DNA of 64,000 nucleotides from Lota lota (taxonomy: Eukaryota; Chordata; Actinopteri; Gadiformes; Lotidae), in the NCBI GenBank assembly GCA_026745465.1, contig JACYXH010000826.1, forward strand, positions 202,501 through 266,500, given 5' to 3'. How positions within the stretch are numbered: position 1 is the stretch's first letter; each line of letters opens with the position of its first letter. Below, piece after piece: positions 18,260 through 52,881 of this stretch. Made by a program: the position numbers and the translations under genes. The notes below the pieces were generated by a model that worked only from the letters and a program-made list of their open reading frames with translations, searched no databases and was not told the origin of the DNA.

Positions 18260-18379
18260 GGGCTTAGGAGTCAAGCCATGATGTGACCGTCGTGGCCAGT
18301 CACCATTTGGATCTCTCCAGCCTTTAGAAGCCCTGTTTCTATAGCAACAAAATAATTGATTACCACAAAAGATTCCACA

Positions 18380-29026
<10,647 letters not shown>

Positions 29027-32000
29027 CTCCAGCAACATAATCACTACTGTCAGTCAATTCAAAATCTACAAAAACGTTAAAAAAGTACAAAAAAAGTATT
29101 TTAGGGGGAAATAGAGCCAGGAAATGATGATGATAATGATGCGCTACTACTCTTGACGAAACGAATTCACGCTGGGCTTTTAATGTGATGCTGGTGTTCT
29201 CGATCTTCGCCACCATCTGCTCCGCATTTTTTTGCATCAGGAGCAAACTCCACTCTCTGTCCCTGCCTGAATGAATAGCAGATGGTCTGAAATAATGACT
29301 CAAGCGGAAAGCAGTCCCTGTCTGAGAGCGAGTCCCTTCTCCCCAGTTTCAGTGGCGTATCCCTTTTAAAATGTGCTGTACGTCGTCACCTCCTATGTCA
29401 GCCACCGATCTGAAAATGACTGATGGGCGCAGACAAAGTGTGGTTTGGGCAAATCCAATTACTTTCAGATGGGTAACTGACTTCTCAGTGGGGTTGACGT
29501 TTGATTGCCCGGTAGCAAGTTTAATTTGGATGTGCAGGGGGAGAGGGAGGTTTGGAGAGCGGGCGAGGGGTCCTTGTTGCGTTACAGTAGTGATGTAGTG
29601 AACCCGTAGTTGTATTCTGTGATAGACCTTCTCACCCTATCGACCTCTCACACCCGGCTCCTGTGTGTTGTGACATCGTTCTGCTAATATATTTTACTAT
29701 TTCAAAAAAAGATATAATATGTATACATACACAAGATATAAATATATAGAGAGAAATAATTATAAGGGGGAGAAAAAGAGATTGGTTTCATCGACGTTGA
29801 AAAAAAGATAGAGGAACAATATTCACGAGCCGATGATGAATAAACGTTCTGATCTACTGTTTACATCGTCAACAATGAAAAGAAAATGCAACCACTCTCT
29901 CGGTGGCCATCATACATGCAAGGAAAAAATGAAATGTGTGTGTCTACGAGTATGAAATCCAGCTGCTTCATTTGAAAATCCTGTGCTTTTATTTGTTGCC
30001 ATCGTGCGATCCCATATACACGTAGACTTGTTAGATTTAGGCTCATACCTTTATAAAACACTTTGCATTGTATTGTGCTATGAATGCTTTGACTGACTGC
30101 AACACATGCAAGGAACTATCTTAGCCCATACATGCGTATATATACACAGAATACTGAGTACTGTCGGATGCCAATATGCTGTAACCTCTGTAGCTGTTCT
30201 TTAAGCTCAGTCATTTCTACTCTCTCCAAAACCCCGGCCGCCAGACTGAAGTAGGCTTCAATTTAAAATGCCAACTTTAATTTACTCTTCTTAACTGAAA
30301 TTGATGCAGTAAGCAACGCATTACGTGTGAGTTGATGCTACTGCAAAGCCTAACTGTATGATGGCTGGTTTTCTCCTATTGTGCATCAGCTGTCATATAT
30401 ACCTCTACTGACCATGTATGGTCATCCTAATCATTTATATTAATGATAGTGGTAGTAGAAGTGGTAATACGTGCAAGTGATTCAATGTTCATTTTGAATG
30501 TTAATTATATGCAATATATTAATTTGTCATAATTTGGTTATTTTGTAGAGTTGCTATTAGTCATTCTTTTTTATTTAATTGTTTTAATGCCCATGTCTTC
30601 ATTAAATCTGTCAAATTTTAAGCCTGGTGTTAAAAGATTTTAAGACTCAAAGTCAAACTTGCTTCACAAAAAAAAGCCAGCCTACAATTGATGCCATGAC
30701 TTTTGACATAAAAAACTTTAAAGTTGCCTGACAAGGTTCATGCTCAAGAACAGCTTATTGGCCACTTAAACGTCAGTTCCTCTAGGTTTTCCAATGTTCT
30801 TATGCCAATACCGTGTAGCATGAGATTATTGTCACTACGGCAACAGTCTGGGAAAATAGTATAAGTAGCATTAGTTTAAAATGAAGTGCAAAATACTTAA
30901 AGTTCACAGCAAGCTTGTGTTACTGTTGCCATTAAATTGAATCCAAGATTCATGCATAAGTCATCTATCTACTGCAGTTTAGATAAAGAAAATATTACAA
31001 ATGTTTTACACATCTTAGTTGCGTTGTAATCAAATACTTTTTTTGGGGTTCAAAGTGTAAATTCCAAATGTACGTTTATATCCAGAATTTATTTGTTAGA
31101 AAATCGTTAATTTATTGGATGTGCAATTTATTGGTATTGAGGTTTCCTGAATGATAAAACTAGATCTGTCGCCTTCTTTGTTTCTCTTACTGTGTGTGTG
31201 TGTGTGTGTGTGCAGAGAAGATTGAGTCCATTGTGTATTCACATCTGCGCTTTCACTCGTGTTTGTTGTGTGGAGATGTGTGCGGCAGTGGGTATTGTAT
31301 TTCTCTTAGTTTTCTGCTCCTAGTCTCTCTCTATCTCTCTCCCAATGGTGTCATGTAGCCTGCCCTTTAGCCCTACCCTGTATCCTACTGTTGTGTATAT
31401 CACAGTGCCCATATAGTATCAATCACTGTCCAGCTTCTGCATGTGCTTGTTTGTAAATACACCAAATAAATTAACGAAAACCAAACCAACACTCGTCTGT
31501 TTGACTTGTTTTTTGCTTTTCCCTTTACTATTTAGCATATGCTTTAATCCAAAGCGACCTCACTGAAATTCCTTTTTAGTTTTCCTTTTTTCCTTCTAGT
31601 GCTCTGCAGTCTAGGCAGCGCACTAGATGAGCTGTGTCCTCATTTGTAGATTCACTTCAGCCTTTTTTCGCCAAGAAATAAATTCATGTTGGAGGAAAAG
31701 CTGAGCATGTTTATTGGAATGAATGCACTTTAAATAATGGCCGTCTGAAAGAACAGGAAGCTGGCCAAGCTAGTACTTGGCAGCACTGCAGAGGTGAAAA
31801 TATTACTGGGAAAAACAACAAACTTATTGAGTATTATCTCACTACATTTCCCATGTTCTCCTCTGGAAATGTAATATGTGTAATGTGTCTGGTTAAAAGT
31901 CCAGCCAGAGCCTCCCAGGGTGTCCTAGGATACTGCAGAGGAGAGGCGTGAGCCAATCAGTGAGCAGCAGCCCCTCCCCCAACACACATCTTGTACTGGT

Positions 32001-33723
32001 GTTCTTTTGATAACCTCTATTGTGGGTCATTATGGAGGACAACACAGCAATCACGCGCTCTCGCCTCATGCCACTAGATAGCACTGTTAGCGTGAGCTAA
32101 TTATTTTTTCTTCACTGCAGCAGTTTTCTCGATGGAGAAATAATAAATATGTCCACCATCTCCATGGCGTTACGACTGCACTGAGGCCATGCTTCTAATT
32201 TCAAAAGGTTTCCCGTATTTAGTAGCCGACATAGAATGCTTTTTTTTATTGTGGATATAGAGGCAAAAAGGTTAGACAGACGTTCAATGGCATTGAGCTA
32301 TGATAACAATAATTTCCTTTTTGTTTTTCAGATGCACATTATCATAGGGAATAGGCAAAGGCTACATTTCATGCAAACTATATAAATACCTCCGTGTTGT
32401 GTGTACCTTTGCTATAAAGTTAATCATCCACTGGCAATAGTGTAGTGCTTTTTGTTAGAAAGGGACAATGGGAAATATACATGTAAACAGTCAAAGAAAT
32501 TGCACTTTCTTGGCTTGTTATTTGGAAGCCACAGTATAATTAAGAGTAGACTTAAAAGACTGTCATTGACAAAAGGTAACCAATTCATTAATAATTGATT
32601 GTCTGACCCACAAAAAATACAATTATCTGAAAAAGAAAGAAAGAAACAAATCATGTATTCTATAAAAAGATTCATACAATCATTGTCAATTTAAAAGAGA
32701 AATGTCTGATACTATTGGTCAGTCATTTAAAAAAATGTCTTAGTCAAACGAAAGTTCTGTTTAGTAACAACTAATCCGGATAGTACTAATATATAATGCA
32801 TAATACTAATTGTACATACCACTGTGGATAAGTAGGTAGTAAACTATTTGTATCGTAATACATTTACTTGTAATAAGACACTTAGATATCTATACTAAGT
32901 GTATCTTCCTTTTTTCTATGATAACATTGGGAAACTATCTGTACAGAAAATTGACCTTGCATTTAAAAAAAGGAAAATACAAAACAAAGGTGTTATATAG
33001 TCAATAGTTATCACAGGGAATATTGCTTTTAAACACTGCATCAATTTGCGTAGATATTAATCGTACAACATGGCACTTACAGAGCATTCAGGGTACATTC
33101 CTCTATTTTTTTTTCATTTTCTTTCCCTTTAAGACATTTTGATTGTCTGTGCTCTGTTTAGAGCAAAGAGCAAAACATTCTCCAAGGCAGTCTGAAGTAA
33201 ACAGAAACACATTACACCCCCCCTCCCCCCACTGGAACAATACAAAGTATAGTCAACAACAAGCGCTTTCTAACCATTAATATGCAGAGTACATTTCTTT
33301 ACTAGACATTTGCTATTTTTAAAATATAACCTCTGAGAACCTCGTTACAAACTCTATTGCAGCATTGCCAAAATTCCTTCCGATACGAGCCCACCCACTC
33401 CCACCCCTTTTGTAACGGATAACAGACCTGGTAGGGTGCGGGTGGGGGTGGGGGTGGGGGCGGTGGAGGAGGACCAAAGCACTGTCTATATAGTTAAAAA
33501 TGTCTCCCTTCTCTCGTCTCTGCTTACCCTCACCTGCGTAGTGATCTGGGCCAAAGTCATTAAGCACAATACACGGAGGAAGCTAGTCTGAACTACCAGG
33601 GAGACTACTTTTCTTTATCCTGAACTGAACCATGGCATTCAGATGATGAAACTGACCAATGTCTCCACGACTTTGATTAAGGTGCCAAAGTATGGGCTGT
33701 TCAAATGTGTGTGTATGTATGTT

Positions 33724-33772
<49 letters not shown>

Positions 33773-34118
33773 ATAGTGTGTCCACTTAGCATGCAGTCTA
33801 TAGTGTGCTTCATCTATCCAGCACTAGTGCAAATTCATCTCAGCTGGTCAATTTTCTTTCAACTTGTACATACACACTCTCTTTCGCTGTCTCGCTCTCT
33901 CCGCTTCGCACGTCCTTCGCCTCTCGGACTAAGAATGCGTTGCCATGGTTTCAACGTTGGTATGATGCCCTTTAGAGCACTGGGTTCAACACACTCAAAC
34001 TGTTGAGCTGTGTTAAAATGTGTCTTCTGCGTATAGATTTCCTTTCAATCTTATGCATCTGTTCTCTTTTTCATTTTGCAATAATTAGTCCTTAAGGCGG
34101 GATTGCAACGCTGGTGTT
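29027..34118. other. rusc1 3' UTR and intergenic DNA
   Basis: 5 kb with no coding exon recognised. AATAAA signals at 29,839-29,844, 31,465-31,470 and 31,677-31,682 could end rusc1 transcripts of increasing length. A minus-strand SINE tail lies at about 31,535-31,570, and (TG)n at 33,725-33,771. The 3' UTR of the converging ash1l-like gene must also lie in the right part. No clear minus-strand poly(A) signal was seen close to its stop codon. Confidence 0.5.
33725..33771. repeat. (TG)n microsatellite
   Basis: About 23 TG units between rusc1 and the ash1l-like gene. Confidence 0.95.
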
Positions 34119-34292
34119 CTAAGGTTCCTCTCTGTCCCATCTGTCCTCGTGGGCCTGCTCCAAATTCTCCCGGAGCGATCCCACCTGCATTAAAAAACGG
34201 ATGAGGCATGCTGTTAAATGATTGCACTAGCTTTGTATCTCTTATTGTTGAAATCTGTTTTATCATTTCATATCTCACCTCTCGCTCTAAGC

Positions 34293-34301
<9 letters not shown>
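34119..34301 (-). other. possible alternative 3' exons of the ash1l-like gene
   Basis: Two further splice-bounded minus-strand pieces: 34,301-34,279 (acceptor ttgcactgcag, donor GTGAGA) and 34,184-34,119 (acceptor ttttttaatgcag, ending in a stop). Together they read FISLERE-VGSLRENLEQAHE and so on, a good heptad pattern. They are in phase only if exon 11 uses the donor at 34,618 (TACCCTC/GTGTAAG) instead of 34,616, and exon 12 is skipped. This would give a coiled-coil C-terminus instead of the ASH1L-like helix. Confidence 0.35.
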
Positions 34302-45691
<11,390 letters not shown>

Positions 45692-48667
45692 CAGAGAAGT
45701 CAGGGGGGAGGGGCAGGGTGCGGTGGGGTTCCCAGTATAACAGCTTCAAAGCAGCACTTAGGACTCAAAATACGGCTGAGGTGGCTAGGCTGGAGAAACA
45801 GAGAGAGAGACGGAGCGAGAGCGAGAGAGAGAGCGAAAGAGAGAGAGAGAGAGCGCGAGAGACAGTGAGAGACGGGTTCGTTATTAGTCATTTAATCAAG
45901 TTCATCATGTTGAACGGTGAGGGGGAAATCCCCTTCGACCATACTGCTGAGGTAAGGTGCTCTTAATCCTCTTGAGATGACCTCACCCTACAGAAACACT
46001 GGCCGTCTGTCAGACTCCAAAGTTCTGTTTCAATGCAAATTCCATTAAAGAAAACCATGAAATTAACAATTTTACTGTGTTAGTCATAGTCATAATATTC
46101 ACCTAGCTATTCACAAACTATGAAACTAAAAACGTCGACGGTACTTCCTCTACCGCTGAAAAATGCTTGTGATAGGGTAACAGCCAAGCCTAACATCTCA
46201 GCCAATCTTTTGATAACATGCAGCCACTGTCATTTTATAACACGTTTCTGCTCTCTCTCATATAAAGCCTTCAAGGGGCACCCATCTGGCTAGCATGCTT
46301 TATCACTCTTTAATAACCAATCAAACTCAGAGGGATCCGAAAATGATTCAACCCTATGCTAACTACCTGTTTTACTTGAAAATGCATTTAAGTTAGATTA
46401 ACATGAACACCATTTCACATTGTCTTTAAGACCACAACACTGCTTCTCCTCAACTGGTTCTGGTTGTAGTCCCTGAGTTGCAGACCTCTCTTCCAAATCA
46501 ATCCCCAATCAGATCCTCACAGATCCATCCATCTGATCCTGTCCCCCCCACCCTCTCTCTTAGTCACTTCTATCATCGGACTCTCTGTTTTCGTTAACTC
46601 CCCCAAGCACCTCCCCTCCCCACCGTTGCCTCTGCTGTACTTTCTTTTCTCTCTGAAACTCCCCTGTTTGTCAGCATGCCACTGCATACATTATCTTAAT
46701 CCTTTTCACTTCTCGCCCTCTCTCTCTGTCTGTCTCTCGCCCCCCCCCCCCCCCCCAACATAATAACACATGGTAAAATAGTCAACTCAAGGGCTGTTTC
46801 CATGTTAATCAGAACCATATTTTCCTCCACCTCTTTTCCTCTTCCCCAACCTAAATCCCTCCATTCACGGTCCGACCCGTCCCCTCCTCCCTCTCTATAG
46901 TAACACCAATCTGAAGGAAAAGGGTAAAGAAAACTAACTTATTTTTGGAAATTAGTGCAAATTCCTTCCTCCTCCCATAGCTTCCTCTAAGTCGAGTAAG
47001 CTTTTCATTGACCCCATTGTAAATGGGCTTTTAATGTGACATTACTGTTAGTAACACACCCTAAAATAACATTCTCCTCAGTGGCGAAAACTTTCCCCCC
47101 TCAATCACGCAACGTTAAGCCGGAATTTGAATGCAAGAGAAACAGCGTCCAGTGTCGTGCTTCCTTTATCAAATACGTTCCTTCTCTCTCTTTCTCTCTC
47201 ACCCATTTTCTAATAAAACACACCCCGCCTGGCATCTTTTTTTCCTCCCCCCGTCTCTCTCCTGAGAGCCACTTATGAAATAGCTCATCTGTCTTTCAGC
47301 GTACTGGACTGCCCTTTAGATGTAAAAGAGCCCCTCAGACAATGTTTTCATTTAAGAGCTCTGCGGGCCATATTTCTTACCTCCCTCCACACCCAAGCCC
47401 CCTTACTTGATTCCAAATCAACATCTGTTCCAGTTACGTTGTTATGTAACAGAGTTTGGAAAAGCCCTTCAAGGCCAAACTCTTACTACAATGAACAAAA
47501 TAAATATGATTACTGTAACTGTGTCCTGTTACCGCCTGCGAGGGCAAGGATGCAGACGGCACCTTGAGCCAGAGGAGCCAAGACTCGGGTTTAGTTTAAC
47601 CACGGTTTAAAGGCAATATTATCAATCCGCAAGTGTCTTCACTTAAAGGCCAAGTTTATTGAGAGCCACTCTAATGGTCTTTCACCCAGTAATGTAAATA
47701 TAAACTGAACTGATATATATCCCAATGTGAAAGGCAGAATGATGAACCACAAGATTGGTTCTTATTTGTTTCCTATATGTCCAACCATTACATCTCCATC
47801 CCACCCTGACCGTATCTCCAATAACAACAACGTTATTATTATCTACTAAAACTGTCCAAGAAAAACATATCTGAGCTGGGCAATTAGGCTTATAAGGTAC
47901 ATTTCAGTGGCGCCACCTAAACAACGTTGTTTTTATTTTATTTTTTCTTCTCACAAATCTCCCATGGGAGACGTTTCACAAAGGCCGACATCACGCTATA
48001 TAGGCTTATTTATGAAATAGTATGACATAGCGTTAGTAGCATGCTATACATGGTGTACCAGCTGCGTAGGCTGCTGAATGATGAAGCTACTGTAGATAAG
48101 AGTACATCAGGGGGTGTTACCGCACTGGAGCAGCCCATCACTGATTTGGTGAGGACGTCAACGGGAGCGTTGGCTCGATAATGACTTTGCGCACCTTTTT
48201 ACAAAATGACTAAGATACGTGATCACAGTCGCACTAACTAACCAAACGACGACACGCATGCACGTGTTGTTGTTGTTGTCATTTATTATCCGCCACAATA
48301 ACATGTTACCTCGCGGTTGGTGTTACCGACGTTATAAGCAACAAACGCATCGACACACGCGGGTTAAATCAGACATTTGACTTTGGTAGGCTACATGCGA
48401 TGTGGGTGAGTCTCTCCGTCCCTAGTTACTGTCCACCGCCGCCGCTTATACTCGTGCCAGCCACATAGTAATATCCTAATAATAATGACCACGCACATTA
48501 AACTTATACAAACATACATCCTCAGAGCTAGAACAGTTAAAACGGTCACCCAGCGGGTTGTTTTTCCATTAAACAGATGCGCTTTTGCCATGTTGATGAT
48601 GACAGGCCTGCACACATGAATACACACTGCCGTGACATTTTGAAATAAGGCTACGTAGGCCACTTAC
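45692..48667 (-). other. 5' UTR/intron of the ash1l-like gene
   Basis: 3 kb with no coding exon. The CDS start (MDQRAKG) is at 45,691. The most likely upstream exon ends with the minus-strand donor at 48,667 (CTCGG/GTAAGTGG). A 17-nt C tract lies at 46,740-46,756. Confidence 0.5.
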
Positions 48668-50591
48668 CCGAGAGCGCGTCCCAGAACTAACTGCGTTTAG
48701 TCAAGGGCTCGGTGTGTTGCTGGCTTGCTCTCCGGTTCGCGGTACTACCAGTAATCCAAAGATTGTGGTGCAATAGGTGTTGCTTTGATTATATAACTAT
48801 GACCGCTACGCCTCCTAAACGACTTTCAATCTCATCCGCTCGCGCAGTGTCTACTGTGCAACAACATTCGCGCGGGTGTTTTCATAATCATACAGTCGAG
48901 CGATCTCTCTGGAGGCGCATCTCTGCAGCTAGGTGGCGGTGCAGTAGTAGTGTATTATTTACCCACCTCTCGGTGAAAGTTACATCGTGGCAACTGAATT
49001 ATAACTTGAAGATTATTTTCACACGCATACGCCGGAGGGTCCATGTTTTTGTACGCACGACTCGCAGGCTACGTTCTTTATTTTATAGTAAAACATTGGA
49101 AAGTGGTTTGTGAATGTGCGGGAATGCGGAGCCATTTTCGGGTGCCCAGAGGGGGAGATAAAACGTTGAGCACAGCATCGGATCTCATTGCAGCTTATAA
49201 TAGGCGACAAGGGAGGGCTATTTAGACGGCTAATAAAATGGCGACGACTATAGAAGTTTGATTGTTGACACATAGACTGGTATTGACATATAACTTTGAT
49301 CATGTTTAGTAAATGAGGTAATCCGAATTTGGTCCGAGAAATGGATTTAATTACAAGAGGTATTATATTAATAAGAGCAAATATAAACGTAATAACAATT
49401 GCTATAAATGCAATTGTTTTATTAGGCCCATAACGTTACATTTAGTGTATCAAGTATTTTATTGTAGGAATTTGTTTAAAAAGAAAAACGATTGACACGT
49501 AGGTACATGGAATCCCATTATGCTTATGCAATTATCTGCCAATGCATTCTTTATTACCCACAAAAATGTATAAATGATACTTCCATCGAAATAGTTTTCA
49601 GCACTAACAAAAATATAGATTTCCCTCATTGTATGTCCTAACCTAAAGTACCTATTATTGATTGACGCTTAAAATAGCCAATATACCTTTTGAACTGTGA
49701 ATGAGTAATACAATGGATGCTACATGTATGGTTACTAAGTTATCTATTATCCAACCACTATGAGAAGGGAACAGTCTGAAACATAAATCGACATCCGGTC
49801 TATTCCTGTCAAAAGTAAAGTTTCAGTTTCAGTTACTCTTCAAATTAAAGTAAGGTGATATTATGGATGTATATGAATACAAGAAACTCACATTTCTACG
49901 TAGTTGTCTGTATGTTGACCCCATTGACACCTAACATAGTATATCCTACTAGTTATTTTGTTTTTATATTAAATTCAGAATGATACTTACATTCAACGAA
50001 CCACGTAAATGAACAGCACGTTGGTGCTGGTCAAATCATTGCATTGAACTATTCGAAAATATAGCACTTTCGGTAAGTGAAAATATCTGTGTTATTCTCT
50101 TTTTAAACAGAATCATTTGCATCTATTTTGTTTAACGAGGAAGCAACTGTGCTTTTATCTTGATGGCTGATGGATTTATTTCCGGTTTTCTCTTTATTCT
50201 CGCTACCTTTATGTACCATCTGTGACGCAACTTCCTTGTATGCAGCGAATGATGGCGATACCCATAACAGATCTAGCACATTGACTACGACCTATATCGT
50301 GCTATTGCTGAAAGCCATACCAGGGATATATTTCAAAATACACGTGTTTGTCATAATTATCAATACACTGATTGTCCGGTGAGTTGTTAGCCATAGCCGC
50401 AATAGTGCAGCTTTTCACGTGTTACTGTTATTGCGTGCTTCTCGGTTAAGCTGTCAGCCAAATGTATAGCCTACACAAGGTTACGGTGATCGCAAACTGT
50501 TAGCCATGCCTGCTTTAAAAAAAAACCAAGGCTGATCAATTACGGATATATATATACATTATCAACACTCCTTCGATCATTTTTATTTCAG
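48668..50591. promoter_or_regulatory. divergent promoter region between ash1l-like (-) and dap3 (+)
   Basis: CpG-rich from about 48,200 to 49,260. The minus-strand donor at 48,667 marks the end of a probable ash1l-like first exon. On the plus strand, a YY1-like GCCATTTT (49,131) and an inverted AAAATGGC (49,235) lie about 100 bp apart. A donor at 50,379 (CCG/GTGAGT) could end a non-coding dap3 first exon. No coding exon was recognised. The 70-codon frame at 50,170-50,382 is probably incidental. Confidence 0.4.
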
Positions 50592-50594
50592 ACC

Positions 50595-52841
50595 ATGGCT
50601 CTCCAGAGAGTGTCCTTCAGACTACGACAAACGGTAAGTTCAATGTCAGGTAATTTGTTTAGACAACCTCAGCTCTGGTGCATTGAATACGATTCGTTAT
50701 ATGTGCAATGACTGATGAATGTGTAAATATGTATAACTGGCAAGTGCTTAACTAGACCAAGTTGCCCCATTTGCAAAGGCTTCACGATGATGCTCGTACC
50801 TTGTTGTTTCCAATTTGATGTAACCAGTGTGTATTATAATACTGTTGTTAACAGGTAGCAAGTGCTCGGTCCATTCATACCAGTGGGTGTCGACATCAGC
50901 AGGAGGCATTGGCAGTAGAATCAGAGACAAACCCCGATCCCTTCTCCATCTTCAGAACCAAGGAGAGTGATCCTGTAAGCGTTCACCATTTCTCTTAGAC
51001 TTTAAGACCAATGCTTTCAAATGTAGAAGTTGCACTGGATCACATGATAAAGATGAATGTAATGGGTCGCGTTGGAATGATGCAGCTGTAAATGGGAATC
51101 TGTTCAACTGACCATGGTTTGTGTGTATTGGACTGGGGATTTAATTAATCTTGTTCTCTTGCAGGCGTGTCAGTCGGAGAAACACATTGGTCAGTACTAC
51201 ACCCTTCCACCTGCCCACATTCAGACGATGTTCCCTCATGGCCTGCCTGCACGCTTTCAACTTCAGGTAGGTGTTATAGCATTTTTGATACTCGAGTTTG
51301 TTCGTTTTTTGCTTTTAAGTTTACTCAAGTCAATTTCATTTGTATAGCCTTTTATAGCCCCCAACAGTTAGTCTCAAAGGGCTTAACAGGCCATATATTT
51401 ATGACACTGCCTAACCCTAGCCCCCAAAAGGGCAAGAAAAAAATCCCTTAATTACCAAGGAAGAAACCTTGAGGAGGAAATCCCTCATTCCAGGGATGGT
51501 TACGAGTGCAATGGGTGCTATTATTGACAAACTAAGTAGACTTACAAGAAAACAATTTAAGTACAATAAAAAAATAAAATAGAAACTGAGTATGGTCCAT
51601 GGTTATGGGGTGCTGGTTTGTGAGTAAGTTGGTAGCCGTCAGCTGGGGTGGCCAGGAGTCCAATCACTACCACAGCAACATACTAAAACAGACAGCATTA
51701 TGGTTGGATGGGGCAGGGCGGACATTGAACATGTAGGGAACCTCTACTCTAGTACCTATCGGCAGCAAGGGTTTGCTAGTGCTGGCTAACAGGTCAATTT
51801 AGCTGTACTGAGAGCTGAGGAACACCCATAGGAACCAAATGAGAGAGTAAAGAGGTGGGTTTTAAGTTTGGGTAAACGGTTGGATAGACGGTTCCACCGA
51901 TAGGGCGCAGATCTTTTAGGAAACTTCTTGACAGCAAAATATTTGATTTAATTTTAGAGCATGATCACAGGAAGATACAGGATTTACCAAGCATATATTC
52001 AATGAGACAATGGGTGTACATGATTATTATAGGGAAACTTTCACATCGTGGGCAGTAACAACAAAGGTGAGGGGGAGTGACCATCATGGAGAGTTTAGGA
52101 TTGGCCATGGCTGAAGTCAGCCATGGCGGGAGAGACCGAGTTAATGTGCAATACACTATGGGGGAAGTGGACATGTCTGCAAGGCTACAAGACCGTTAAA
52201 GGAATCTACACAACGAAGAAGTCAGTAGATTGGCATAGCCTCCGTATCAGACTTCGTGGCTACAGTGGCAATCCAAATGCAAACTATCTTAACACCTTTC
52301 AATTAGAGAGAGGAAGGGAGACATCTCTAGGTCCAAGGAGAATGTATACAAATTCCTTTTCAATTGACTAGTAATTATATAAACAAGGCTTATATAATTT
52401 GTATATAATTCTATATTATATTTACGATCAATATTTCCACGACAGGCGCTCTATAAGAGCACTCTCTGTTCCCTGCTGATTTTCTACCCTATTAAACTAT
52501 ATTTAGCGAGTTCTTGTATCTGTGTGTAGATGAAGACCTTCAACGAAGGCTGCGTGATGGTGAGACCACCTGCTCTGGAAGTCATCTCCTACTTGAAGAG
52601 AGCCGACTACAGCAAACCTGCCCTGCGCTTCCTCTTCTGTATCCTTCAAACACAAACACACAGATGAAACGCTTTTCAAAGAGAAAAACGTTTAGTTTTC
52701 ATCAGTTCTGTTGATCTCATTTTGGTCCTTAAATGACTGGCTAGATGGAGTGAAAGGCAGTGGAAAGACAATGTCCCTCTGTCACACGGTTCACTTCTGC
52801 TCTACACAAGGATGGCTGGTGGTTCATATACCTGACGGTGA

Positions 52842-52881
<40 letters not shown>

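Noticed and set aside
29027-34118. Possible displaced SET or bromodomain exons of the ash1l-like gene
   Set aside because: I looked for NHSCDPNC-like, YDYNFHS-like and PHD Cys patterns in frames of both strands here and saw none.
51114-51347. Open frame running from dap3 exon 3 into the intron
   Set aside because: A donor at 51,267 (CAG/GTAGGT) and resumption of DAP3 homology at 52,530 define the intron.
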